DNA of 64,000 nt from CAXBBB01 sp963841855 (lineage in GTDB: Bacteria; Bacteroidota; Rhodothermia; Rhodothermales; BA12). Position 1 is the first letter of the stretch, and each line of letters opens with the position of its first letter. The notes under the pieces were generated by a model. That model worked only from the letters and a program-made list of their open reading frames with translations, ran no database searches and was not told where the DNA came from. Shown here one piece after another: positions 17,349 to 28,033 of this stretch. The position numbers were made by a program, and so were the translations under genes. The stretch is taken from assembly GCA_963841855.1 (NCBI GenBank), contig CAWJEJ010000001.1, positions 992,001 through 1,056,000 on the forward strand. Reading direction: 5' to 3'.

Positions 17349-19875
17349 CTATAGCGCGGCGAGTAGGGCGTCGGCGCGTTCGATGCCAGGTCGTGTCTTC
17401 CGTTCGGCGAACAGGGCGCGGGCGTCCGAAGCGGCGCGGCGCGCTTTGGTGGGCGACGTGGCGCGCAGAGCGTCGGCTAGGTCGCAGAGCAGCGGGGCGA
17501 GGAAGTCGGCTTCGCGGTGACCGATGCGGGCGCAGGCGTCCGCGCGGCGGCAAGCGGCGGCGGTCTCGGCCAGCACGACGCGCGCGCTGTCGAGCCGACC
17601 GGCGTCGGCGAGCATGCGGCCCAACTGGTGCTGCGATCCCAGCGTGACGACGTGATCGGGACCGAGTGCGGCACGGCGGATGGCGGTCGATGTGCGCTGC
17701 TGCTCTATCGCGTCGGTGAGCGCGCCGGTGCGGGCCAGCAGGGTGGCGAAGTGCGCCAGCGTCGAGGCGTGGACCGGATGGTCGGCTCCGAGCGTGCGGG
17801 CTTCGGAGGGGATGATCGCGCGGTAGAGCGCCTCCGCCTCGCCCAGCCGTCCGGCATCGGCCATCAGCCCGGCGAGCATGAACTGGTTGTCGAGCAGCGT
17901 GGGCGCGTTGGCTCCGCCGTTGTCGCGCAGGAACGCGATGGCGCGGCGGTACTGCGCTTCGGCGGCGACGGTGTCGCCCTGCTCCTGCCGGACGATGCCC
18001 AGGCTGCCGATGCTGTACGCCGTCATGTCGCGCAGTTCACGGTCGCCTGGCGAGGCAGCGAACAGGCGCGCGTAGCCGTCCTGACTCTCTTCGAGCAGCC
18101 CAACGGCGGCGTCGGCCTCGCCCTTGCTCCACGCGCGCAGCGTCCCCAGATCCGCCAGCGCCTCGAACAGGGCAGGATCGTCGCGCCCGTCCAGCCCGTC
18201 GCGAAAGGCGGCGACCGAGGCGACGTAGTGGACTTCGGCGGCGGCGTAGTCGAGTTGCACGTCCTTGACCGCGCCCAAGTGGTAGTGCGTCCGTGCGAGG
18301 GCGACCAGATCGACGGCGTCGCCCGACTGAGCGGCCATCGTACGCAGCCCGAGCGCCTGGGTCAGCAGCGTGTCGGCTTGCGGGTAGACGCCCAGGTTGA
18401 CGTACGCGCGCCCGATCTCCATCAGCAGAGCCGCACGCCGCGCCGGAGCGACGGACGAATCGGCCAGAATCTGATCCGCGCCCAGATCGAGCACTTCGCG
18501 CGCCGTGACAGTGCGACCCTGAGCGACGCTCGGCTTGGCGCTGGCGAACAGGTCGCCCATGAAGTCGGCGACGGCCTGAGCGTCGGCGAGGGCGTCTTGG
18601 GCCCTGTCGCGCTCGTCGGCCACGCGTCCGGCCTGAACGGTCGTCGTCACGGCGTAGGCGACGAGCAGGACGAAGTAGTGCAGATGCCAGAGCGGTCCGC
18701 AGCGGATAGCGGCGAACGAACGAGCGCGCGCGGTAGCGCCAGGTGTCGGGACGGGCGGCGAGCGGCATCCGTCGGCGCAGGCGGTCGAGGTCGGCCAGCA
18801 GCGCGTCGGCGGTCGGGTAGCGGCGGCCCGGCTCCTTGCGCAGCGTTTTGAGCATCAGCACGCCCAGGTCGCCGGACAGCCGTTTGCGCAACCGGTCGGG
18901 CGAGGTCGCGCGCGACGGGGCGGCGGAATCGACGACGACCGACGCGGGGGAAGGCGCGGTCTCGTCCAACACGGCCTGAGCGAGCCGGTAGCTGGTCGCG
19001 TCGTCGGATGGAGCGAACGGGCGGCGGCCGGTCAGCAGTTCGTAGAGCAGCGTGCCCAGCGCGTACACGTCGGTCGCGGGCGTGACGGCGTCGCCTCGGA
19101 TCTGCTCGGGCGCGGCGTACTCGGTCGTCATCAGCGCGCCGCCGGTCCGGGTGCGCATCTCGTCGTCCTCGTCGGCCTCGAGCACTTTGGCGATGCCGAA
19201 GTCGAGCAGCTTCACCTCGCCCGCGTCGGTCACGAGCACGTTCGACGGCTTCAGGTCGCGGTGGACGACGAGTTGGGCGTGTGCGTGCCGGACGGCGTCG
19301 GCTACGTCGGCGAACAACGCCAGCCGGGCATCGACGGTCAGGCGCTTGCGGTCGGCATACGTCGTGATCGGCTCGCCGTCGACGTACTCCATCGCCAGAA
19401 ACGGCGCGTCGGACCGCTCGGCATCCACGCCCACGTCGAGCAGGCGGGCGACGTTGGGATGCGTCAGCCGGGCCAGGATCTGACGCTCGGCCAGGAAGCG
19501 GCGGATCAGGTCGGGCCGCTCGGGCGCGTCGCGGATCGTTTTGAGGGCGACGAGTTGCGCAAACCCTTCGTCCGTCCGCTCGGCGAGGTAAACGGCTCCC
19601 ATCCCGCCGCGCGCGATCAGCCGCACGATCCGATAGCGCCCCACGCGCACGCCTTTCTCCAACGGCGCCTCGTCGAGCAGCCGCACGCCTACGTCCGGCG
19701 CGAGTCCGTCGAAGAACGCCGACGCGTCGTCGTCCGCGGCCAGCAGCGACTCGATGTGCGTCCGCAGTTCCAAATCGTCCGCGCATTCGGCGTCGAGAAA
19801 GGCGGCGCGCTCGTCCGGCGGCAGCGCCAACGCGCGGTCGACGAGCGTGCTCAGTCGGTCCCAGGAAGGTGCCAC
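17349..19875 (-). CDS. Ser/Thr protein kinase with transmembrane segment and TPR domain (one frameshift)
   Basis: An about 840-residue protein with a GTG start. Residues 1-60 are a helical leader with AFLDAECADD. The kinase domain spans about 80-345, with Gly-loop RGGMGAVYL (89-97), Lys112 in ALKTIR, catalytic HRDLKPSN (205-212) and DFG (225-227). A basic stretch RRYPLRTALASAL precedes a membrane helix. At about 18675-18690 an indel separates this from the second frame (VLLVAYAVTTTVQAGRVADERDRA...), which restores the helix and then a long helical TPR region with pairs such as RAYVNLGVYPQADTLL and LGRMLADAGRLDSARVV. The whole is a single-pass kinase with extracytoplasmic TPRs, typical of lineages that pair such kinases with ECF-like sigma factors; the sigma gene is next downstream. 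Confidence 0.82.
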
Positions 19876-19925
19876 AGTACGGTCCGTGCTAGCGATTCGA
19901 AGGTCAACGACGCCGCCTGCTACAT

Positions 19926-20009
19926 CGTCATCCCGAGCCTGTCGAGGGATCTCCGAAGCGCCGAGCCAACGCGCGGTTCGGGGATCCTTCGACTTCGCTC
20001 AGGACGACG
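19926..20009. repeat. REP-like hairpin, GTCATCCCGAGC variant
   Basis: The left arm GTCATCCCGAGCCTGTCGAG (from 19927) and the right arm ending TTCGCTCAGGACGAC are imperfect inverted copies around GGGATCTCC/GGGGATCC. It lies in the 345-base divergent gap between the kinase start and the FG-GAP gene. Nothing else was recognised in that gap. Confidence 0.55.
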
Positions 20010-20220
20010 AAGAAGGAAGCGCCGCACTTCGATCCGGGAAGCCGGTCGGGCGGCTTCGGATGGAGGAAAACGGGGTCGCTCGGAAAAACTTCGTGGTGGC
20101 GTGAGCGGATCGGCGGCGAAACCGGGTGAAGCAGACAAGAACCACCTCCCAACTCACGCGCCGACGCCCCAGAATAGGGTCAGTGGTCCAACCGATCAAA
20201 CGCGCCGTCTCCTCCCACCC

Positions 20221-23200
20221 ATGAATCGCCTCCACGCCCTCGCCGCGCTGCTCCTCGCCGCGTGCCTCGCGCCCGCCGCACTCGCCCAATCGACGTTCGA
20301 GACGACGATGCGCGTCGATCACACGTTCGCGTTCGGCACAGCCGACCTCCGCGCGTTCGCGCCCTCCTACTTCGCCGCCGCCGACGAGCACCTGTTCGTC
20401 ACGCTGCAAGACAACTACGGCGAAGAGTTTACCGGCCACCGCTACGGACGCTCCGGTTCGGCCGATCCGATCTGGCGAACGTCCGACTACGCGCCCAACG
20501 GGAGCTTCTCGTCCAACCCCAACGCCAACTACGCATCGCCCAACCTGTGGCACGTCATCCCAGGCAACTTCGACGGCGACGCAGGCATGGAGTACCTCGT
20601 GCGATGGGTCGAGAACCAGACGCCGCGCGTCAGCCTGTTCGACACGCCGCTCGTCGTTTCGTCGCAACTGCATCCAGAAGAAGCGTCGCTGCTGACCCCG
20701 TTCGGAGGCGTGTGCAATTACTTCCCGCGCGACGCGGTCTCGCTGGGCGACCTGGACGGCGACGGCGTCGAGGAATGGGTCACGATCAACGGCGGCGGTG
20801 AAGCGCAGGGCGCGTGCGTGGCACCTCCGCGCGACCAACTCACGGTCATCGAGTGGCGCGAAAGCGACGGCAAAGACGTCGAAACCGGCTTCCAGTTCTA
20901 CGGCTCGGCGGGCTTCGCGGGCAACCGGCGGCTCGTCCGCTACGTCGCAGCCGGCGATCCTGACGGCGACGGACGCACCGAAGTCGTCGTCGTAGCCTCG
21001 GGGGGCAACCGGTCAGGCGGCACGCTGGGCACGCCGGGCGGCCTGTTCGTCTTCGAGGTCGATCCGGTCACGCTCCAGCTCACACCTGACGGTTCCTCGC
21101 CCTCTACCGATCCGTTCGCAACGACGACCACCATCGGCGAGGCAGCGGGGACCGCTCCCGGATACGCAGGCGGCCTGTCCATCGCCGACATCGACGGCGA
21201 CGGCACGCAGGAAATCGTGCTGGGCTACAAAGGCTCGTCAGGGCCAGGCAACGTGGGCGGCGTCCGCGTCTACCGGCTCGACGGCACGGCCGACGGCGCC
21301 AACCGCTACACCGGCTCGGACGTAATCACCGGCCTGACTGGACTGCACGGATTCGCCGTCGGCGACTACGACCGCGACGGTCGCGCCGAGATCTACGCCA
21401 CGCGTCCGAGCGAGAACGGCGTTCGCGGCTGGGAGCACAGCGGCGACGCGGGCGATCTGACGCCCCAAGCCTTTCGCAGCTTCGCGTTCGGCGAGGAAAT
21501 CGGAGTCGGCGCGTCGCTTCGCTGGGCGGCTCCGGCTCCCAACGGGCGGACGCTCGACACGTTTGCTCCGTCGGGCGCGGCGCAGGCGCTCCACCCCAAC
21601 GCCGACGATGCGCACCCCGAACTGATGGCGGCCACGCTGGGCGCGCTGCACCTGTTCGAGGCCACTCCGGCGCTCGTCGCACTCGACCTCGACCTGCCGC
21701 AGTTGGGACGCCCGGTCGGAGCGGTCGGCGATGCCAATGGCGACGGCGTCCGCGATGTCGTGCTGATGGGCGAGGACAACGGCTCCTCCACCTCCGCCTT
21801 CCTGCTCAACGGCTCAGTCGACGGCCAAAGCGCGCTGAGCTACGCCTCGTCGCAGCCGTTCTCTTCGCGCGTGCTGGGCGATGCCGTCTGGTTCGACGCC
21901 AACAACGACGGTCACCTCGACCTCGCCTACACGGGCGGATCGTCGACGGGCGGCGGCGGCGCGGTCAACCTGATCGTGATGCAGAACGACGGATCGGGCG
22001 GCTTCACCGAGCTGCTGCGCATCGAACGCGGCGTCCGCCTGGGCGACATCGAAGTGCTCGACTACGACTTCGACGGCGACCAGGACCTGCTCATGATGGG
22101 CGATCCGTTCGAAGGCGGCACGCCTGCGCTCACCACGATCTTCCGCAACAAACTGGACGAAGGCACTGTCGGCTTCGGACGCGACGTGAATCACGGCCTG
22201 CCCGCGCTCTCGTACGCCCGCGCCGCGTCGGTCCGGCTCGACGGCGCATCGGACGATTCCGCCGACGACCAGTTGCTGCTCGCGCTGCAAGGCCGCACGT
22301 CAGACGGCGGCGCCTACACCGGCGTCTGGAGCCGCTCGCCCGGTGACCTCGCCTTCGCCGACCAACAGGCCTCCGTCCTCGCGCTGCAAAACGGTGACGT
22401 GGCGTGGGTCGACATCTTGGGCGACGAGCAGCCCGACCTCGTCATCTCCGGCTCGATCACGATTGGGACGGGCGGCGATCCGATCCCCGAAACGTTCGTC
22501 TACGAGAACACGCTCAGCGGCGGAACGCGCATCTTCTCGACGACCACGTCGACCCAAGTGCGTGGCATTCCCAACACCGACACGCGCCACCTCGCCCCCG
22601 TCGACTTCGACCGCGACGGCCTGACCGACCTAGTCTTGCGCACGCCCTCCCTCGCCGACGAGACGCAGGACCGCTTCGACGTCTTCCTGCAACGCCGCAG
22701 CGGATCGGGCGACCTGACCGCGACGACGTTCGAGCCATTGGGCCTGCGCCTTGGCCTGTCCGGGCGCGGCGGAGGCACGACCCCGCTCGTCCTCGTCGCC
22801 GACCTGGACGGCGATGGCAGCGAAGATCTGCTTCTGTCGGGCCGCTCGTTCCTCAACGGCTCGGTCAACCAGACGACCGTCTTCCGCAACGCGATGCAAT
22901 TCGTGGATGCCACCGCCACCAGCGGCAAGCGCGCCGACGGTCTGCTCCCCACGCCCACCGGCCTCGCAGCCGACGCAAGCGCGAACGGCGACGTGACGCT
23001 CGCCTGGAACGCCGCCGCCGGGACCAATCGCCTCAAGTCGGCGAGCTTGGCCTACGCCGTCTCGGTCGGCACCAGCCAGGGAGCGACCGACATCGTCGCC
23101 CCACTCGCCGACATCGGCAGCGGCTTCCGCAAAGCGCTCTCGCCGCAGCGTAACTTCAGCACGTCGCACCAACTGCGCGGACTCGCGCCCGGCACGTATT

Positions 23201-24725
23201 TCTGGGGCGTCCAGACGGTCTACGGCTCGCTGTCCAGCCCGTTTGCCTCCGGCTCATTCGTCGTCGAAGCGCCCTCGGCACGGCCCGCGCTCACGCTCCG
23301 CCCGACACGCCTCTCGGGCCGCGACCTACCGGGCGTGTACGGACCGGGCGACGTGTTCGCCGTCACCTTGCGCGCCGGAAATCTGGGCCTCAACCCGTTC
23401 GGCGATGTAGAGGACCTGGCAGGAGTCGGCGTACAGATCGACTTCGACGAGTCGATTCTCACCTACCGCGTAACCGGCAATGGCGGCTTTCTGGACGGCG
23501 CGTCCGGCGAAGTCGTGCGGTCGGTCGAGGTCGAAACGGTCGGCGGCAACCAGGTCGTCGCCTTCGCTTACGCCCGCACCGACGGCGGCGTCAGCGGATC
23601 GGGCGACATCGCGGTTCTCGAGTTCACCGTCCGCAGCGACGCCGCTCTGACCGGCCCGGTCGAGACGTTGTTCGGACTGGACAACCTGCTGGCCGTCGAC
23701 TCCAACGGCGATGCCATCGCTATGGAAACGCTCGGAGCCACGATCTCGGTTGCGCCGGTCGTCGTGTGGCCAGGCGATACGGACGCCAGCGGATCGGTCG
23801 AGACCGACGCCCGCGACGTGCTGCCCATCGGCGTCCACTTTGGACGGACGGGACCGGCACGCACGACCGAACTCGCGGACTTCGACTGGCGCGCTCAGGG
23901 AGCATCCGTGTGGGACGGAGACGACGGCGCCGCCGCCGCCCACGCCGACGCGTCGGGGAACGGCGTCGTCGACCAGAACGACGTGCTCGCCATCGGCCTG
24001 AACTGGGGACTCGCAACGGATCGCCCGCTGGGATCGAGCAAGAACGGAGAAGCCACATGCCCCGTCTCGCTTGATCTGGGCGCGGTCGCAGCCGGAGCGC
24101 AGATCGCGTTCAGCGCCAACGTGGCCGAAGCCGCGCGCGGCGTGTCGTACGGCTTCGAGTTACCCGCCGGATTGCGCGTCGTCGACGTGACCCCGCTGGG
24201 TGCGCTCGAATCAGGCAACCCGCTGGCGTTCCATCAGCAGGCCGACCGCACGCTGGGCGTCGCGTTCGTACGGACCGACGACGGCGAGTTGCCCCAGGGC
24301 GAACGCTTCACCGTCACGCTGGAAGCCGAGTCCGCATTGTCGTCGGCGACGGTCACGCTGCCCTCGGCCCGCCGCACGTCCGACACCGGCCTCGCGCTGC
24401 TCTGCGGCACTACAGCTGGCCACGTCGACGGTCGTCGCCAACGCCGACGCGCCGCTGCCGACCGAGGTCGAACTGACGCAGTGCCGCTCCCAACCCGGCG
24501 CGCGGCCTGACGCGCATCGGCTACGCCCTGCCCCGCGCCTCGGACGTGCGGATCACGCTCTACGACGCGACCGGACGGCTCGTCCAGACGCTCGTCTCGG
24601 GCACCCGTCCGGCGGGAACGCACGACGCCCGCCTCGACGCCTCGGACTTGCCCAGCGGCCTCTACCTCTACCGCATGGAAGCCGACGGCATCGTCCGCAG
24701 CGGACGAGTGACCGTGTTGAGGTAA
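20221..24725 (+). CDS. Giant FG-GAP/VCBS protein with cohesin-like and dockerin-like parts and T9SS domain
   Basis: About 1500 residues. The start at 20221 opens a signal peptide ending ALA before Gln. An open frame extends far upstream but antisense to the kinase, so it was not used. Residues about 170-900 contain repeated calcium-type FG-GAP motifs (DLDGDGVEEW, DPDGDGRTEV, DIDGDGTQEI, DANGDGVRDV, DLDGDGSEDL). A fibronectin-III-like stretch follows. Residues about 1021-1178 resemble a cohesin fold (VYGPGDVFAVTLRAGN, VQIDFDESILTYRV, AVLEFTVRSDA). Residues about 1183-1263 form a dockerin-like pair (DTDASGSVETDARDVLPIG and DASGNGVVDQNDVLAIG). The last 80 residues are a T9SS sorting domain (YALPRASDVRITLYDATGR, PSGLYLYRM, VTVLR). 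Two indels, near 24410 and 24480, break the frame just before that domain. Likely a surface or secreted calcium-binding scaffold. Confidence 0.8.
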
Positions 24726-24823
24726 CGCCGTCCCACACGGATGGTCGGGTTGTGGTGGTCCGACCGTCCGGGCGCGACGCCTCCGAGTGTGCCGATCGCG
24801 GTGCGCTCGGAGGCGTTCAGCGT

Positions 24824-26349
24824 TCAGGCATCGCCGCTCTCGGCCCAACCCTGGCTGCGCTCGACGGCGCGTGCCCACTGGGATCGCATCCGCTCGGCCT
24901 GATGCGCGCGGCATCGTCGGCTCGAAGCGTTGGTCGCCCGATGCAAACGCGTCCAGGTCGGCGTCCGTCCACAGGCCGACTGCCGCGTCCGGCGAGGTAG
25001 GCGGCACCGCGCGCGGTCGTCTCGACGTCGGACGGGCGGACGACAGGGACGCCGAGCACGTCGGCTTGCATCTGCATCAGCAGGTCGTTGGCCGACGCGC
25101 CGCCGTCGACGCGCAACTCGACCAGCGGATGACCGGTGTCGCGGCTCGATAGCTTCGACCACGTCGGCGACTTGGAGGGCAATGGCGTCGAGCGTGGCGC
25201 TCGCGATGTGCGCTGCCGTCGTCCCCCGCGTCAGACCGATGAGCGTGCCGCGCGCCCCGGCGTCCCAGTGCGGAGCGCCCAGCCCGGCGAACGCAGGCAC
25301 GAAGACGACCCCGCCGCTGTCCGCGTACCGACGCCGCCAGCGCCTCGACTTCGCGCGCCTCAGCGGATCAGCCCCAGCCCGTCGCGCAGCCACTGCACGG
25401 CCGCCCCGGCGACGAAGATGCTGCCTTCGAGCGCATACTCGGCCGGTTGCGTCGCCCAGCCGCCACGCGACGGTCGACAGCAAGCTCGTGATCCGACCGC
25501 GACGACCGCGTGGCCCGTGTGCGCGACCAGAAAGCAGCCCGTCCCGTACGTGCACTTCGCCATCCGGGCCGAATGCACCGCTGCCCGAACGCCGCCGCGT
25601 GCTGATCTCCGGCGATTCCGGCAATCGGAATCGGACGCGCGAACAAATCCGAATGCGTGTGCCCGACGATGCCGGACGACGACACGACGCGCGGCAGCAA
25701 CGGATCGCGGGATGCCGAAGAGGGCGAGCAGGTCGTCGTCCCAGTCCATGCGTGGACGTTGAAGAGCAGCGTCCGGCTCGCGTTGGTGACGTCGGTAACG
25801 TGGAGCGCGCCTCGGTCGGCCCGGCCGCCGGTGAGGTTCCAGACCAGCCAGCTGTCGACCGTCCCGAACGCCAGCTCGCCCCGCTCGGCTCGGTCCCGCG
25901 CGCCGTCGACGTGGTCGAGCAGCCACGCCAGTTTGGTGGCCGAGAAGTAGGGGTCGAGCAGCAGGCCGGTTCGCTCGCGCATCGCTCGGCCTCGTGCCCT
26001 CGGGCCGCAGGCGCTCGCACGTTCCAGCCGTCCGCCGGTCCTGCCAGACGATGGCGCGGTGCAGCGGCTCGCCCGTCGCCCGGTCCCACAGCAGCGTCGT
26101 CTCGCGCTGATTGGTGATGCCGATGCGCCGACACGTCGCGCGCGCCAATTCCGGCTCGCGCCATCGCCTCGCGCGCAGCCCCCAGTTGGTCGGCCCACAG
26201 GTCGGCCGGGTCGTGCTCGACCCATCCCGGATGCGGAAAGTGCTGCGTCAGTTCGTGCTGATCGCCGACGCGACGACGCGCCCGTCGCCCGAGTAGACGA
26301 CGGCGCGCGACGATGTGGTGCCCTGATCGAGCGCGAGAATGTGGGACAT
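24824..26349 (-). pseudogene. glpK: Glycerol kinase, multiply frameshifted
   Basis: Glycerol kinase (glycerol to sn-glycerol 3-phosphate with ATP, FGGY family), about 500 codons, in pieces over three frames. The start at 26349 gives MSHILALDQGTTSSRAVVY, the classic N-terminal phosphate-binding segment. Next come QHFPHPGWVEHDP, GITNQRETTLLWDRATGEPL with HRAIVWQDRR, then FGTVDSWLVWNL, EYALEGSIFVAGAAVQWLRDG, VFVPAFAGLGAPHWD, and the ATP-site DGGASANDLLMQMQAD (near 25110). The C-terminus SQWARAVERSQGW ends at 24824. At least six indels separate these blocks, yet each block is conserved. That fits consensus errors or very recent inactivation. It follows the DUF421 gene by about 40 bases on the same strand. 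Confidence 0.82.
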
Positions 26350-26390
26350 GAAAGCAGCGATTGGACGAGACGAGATCATGCCGTTGCAAC

Positions 26391-26956
26391 TTACTCGCCG
26401 AACTCCAGACGCTCCGACCCGCGGACGCCCTCGAACAGCCATGCGTCGACCGGCTCGCCGGTCAGCAGGATCGACACGTCGCCACTCGTCTCGAGCGTAG
26501 CCGCGAGCACGTCGCGACAGTTGGCGGACGCCCCCGGCGCGCAGCTTGGCCTGCAGATCGTGATCCGTCATGCGGACGGCAGCGAGATGCGGCTGAATCG
26601 GCACGCCGTGCGCGACGAGCAGCAGCGGACTGCTCTCGAGCAGGCGTTCCATGCGCGGAGACACCATCCGCAGGCGCGAGACGGCGAACTGGAGTCCGAA
26701 CAGCAACCCGAACGCCAGCGTCCCGTCGACGACCGAGCGTATCATCGTTCAGGATCGTCGTGGCGAGGATAGCACCCAGCGCGACCGTCGTCGCGAAGTC
26801 CATGCTCGACATCTTGGAGAAACTGCGCAGGCCCATCATCCGCGTCAGCACGAGGAGCGCCGCGAAGATGACGACGGCAGAAAGAGCGAGGCTGAGTAGC
26901 GCCGACGGCGTGTCGGAGAGGAGCGGCGGCATGGAGGCGGTGGTTGGTGGAGACAT
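26391..26956 (-). CDS. DUF421 (YetF-like) membrane protein, frameshifted
   Basis: An inner-membrane protein of about 188 residues of the DUF421/YetF family. The first frame has three hydrophobic helices and the family signature LTRMMGLRSFSKMSSMDF, then TVALGAILATTILNDD. An indel near 26745 moves to VVDGTLAFGLLFGLQF, followed by the cytoplasmic domain (MERLLESSPLLLVAHG, MTDHDLQAKLR). A second indel near 26530 moves to RDVLAATLETSGDVSIL and a stop at 26391. Family members are small membrane proteins of unclear function, linked in Bacillus spores to germination or stress. It is probably co-transcribed with glpK. Confidence 0.75.
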
Positions 26957-27002
26957 CAGGATACTCCACGTCTACCGGCTCCAGGCTGCGCTGGCAGAGT
27001 GG

Positions 27003-27035
27003 AAAGCTGTCAGGTCTTTGAAACCCGGCAGCTTT
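27003..27035. terminator. Hairpin AAAGCTG...CAGCTTT
   Basis: Arms AAAGCTG (27003-27009) and CAGCTTT (27029-27035) enclose AGGTCT/AACCCGG, with a TTGA loop region. The layout (CAGGTCTTTGAAACC core) resembles the gene-end hairpins at 14417 and 17312. It lies in the 431-base gap between the sigma and DUF421 genes. Confidence 0.45.
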
Positions 27036-27072
27036 GCGAGCGGCGGGGTGCGCACTATCTCCTAGACCGAGA

Positions 27073-27238
27073 CTAGGCAACGTTGACAATTGCGCTTGGC
27101 TCGCTTCTGCGGCGCGCTTGAACGCTCTGCCGCGTTGCTCTGCATCGCCGATGCGCGCATCGGCTGCTTCGATCGCCTTGCCGAGCGCCCAATCGCACGC
27201 GCAGCCGCTTCGTCTCGGCTAATGTCAACGTTGCCTAG
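27073..27238. mobile_element. 166-bp MITE-like element with perfect 16-bp terminal inverted repeats
   Basis: The ends CTAGGCAACGTTGACA (27073-27088) and TGTCAACGTTGCCTAG (27223-27238) are exact reverse complements. The interior contains CGCTTCTGCGGCGC and has no credible gene. A diverged relative lies at 9165-9354. No target duplication is obvious beyond the palindromic CTAG at each tip. It occupies much of the gap between 26957 and 27387; otherwise only the hairpin at 27003 is seen there. Confidence 0.7.
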
Positions 27239-27387
27239 CAGCACGCACGTGCCGGATCGCCCGTCCGCAGCACCTAGCGACTCCTGCGCTGCGAGGCGGC
27301 GCAGAGCGTGACGTGCATCCGTTCCATGGGTCGAGCAGAAGGTCTGCAGTTAGTGACGAGGCACACCATCTGCTTTTTTCTCCCCAC

Positions 27388-27972
27388 CTACTCGCACTTC
27401 TCACAGCGATCGTGTCGCCGCTCGAACGAGTGGGCGCGTCCGTCCGACCCAAAATCCACGTCGCAACAGGCGCGCAGCACCTCACCCAGCATCACGCGCG
27501 CCCGCTGGACTCTGGACTTGGCACCGCTCAGCGACAGCCCCAACGCGTCGGCGATCTGCTGCTGCGATTGGCCCTGAAAATCGGCGCGGATCAGCGGCTC
27601 GGCGTACATCGGTGGCAGCACGTGCGCCATCGGCAGCAGCCACGACAGCACCTCTTCGTGAACCGAGTGGCCCAGTTCGAAACCGGACTGCGCATCGGGC
27701 GGCGGATCGTCGGCAACCGCCTGCGTTTCGCTCGACTCCAACACCGGGCGGCGACTGCGGTGGCGGTAGAAGTCGGCAATCGTGCGGCGAGCAAGAGCGA
27801 AGATCCACGCCTCGACGCTCTGAGCCTCGTCCATCCGGCCCGCCGATTGGTGAATGCGCAGCAGCACGTCCTGGGTCACGTCGTCTACGTCGGCAACGGG
27901 CACCCTGCGGGAGACAAACGCGCGCACGCCAGACGCAAACGAGAGCCAGTGGGCGGAGGAGTCAGAGGGCAC
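27388..27972 (-). CDS. SigZ-like ECF sigma factor
   Basis: A 194-residue ECF sigma factor of the SigZ type, with a GTG start. Region 2 is seen in ADVDDVTQDVLLRIHQSAG and SVEAWIFALARRTIADFYR. Region 4 is PMYAEPLIRADFQGQSQQQI, then ADALGLSLSGAKSRVQRARV. The Cys-containing tail (RACCDVDFGSDGR, ending RCEKCE) is characteristic of SigZ homologues and absent from most ECF factors. It lies 61 bases downstream of a small lipoprotein gene and could regulate or be expressed with it. No dedicated anti-sigma gene is visible next to it. Confidence 0.85.
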   Translation of the reverse strand: MPSDSSAHWLSFASGVRAFVSRRVPVADVDDVTQDVLLRIHQSAGRMDEAQSVEAWIFALARRTIADFYRHRSRRPVLESSETQAVADDPPPDAQSGFELGHSVHEEVLSWLLPMAHVLPPMYAEPLIRADFQGQSQQQIADALGLSLSGAKSRVQRARVMLGEVLRACCDVDFGSDGRAHSFERRHDRCEKCE

Positions 27973-28033
27973 GGTTGGAGCGTGGGTTTACCGGCAGTGT
28001 CGTTCGCGAGCCGAAAAAGACGCAGGCGCTGGG

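Noticed and set aside
19261..20220. Upstream extension of the FG-GAP protein by 320 codons
   Set aside because: The extension runs antisense through the kinase gene. The ATG at 20221 opens a proper signal peptide.
27062..27244. Small minus-strand frame inside the MITE-like element, with a similar frame in the copy at 9132-9344
   Set aside because: The similarity is explained by the shared non-coding repeat. The frames differ in length and lack start-site or codon evidence.
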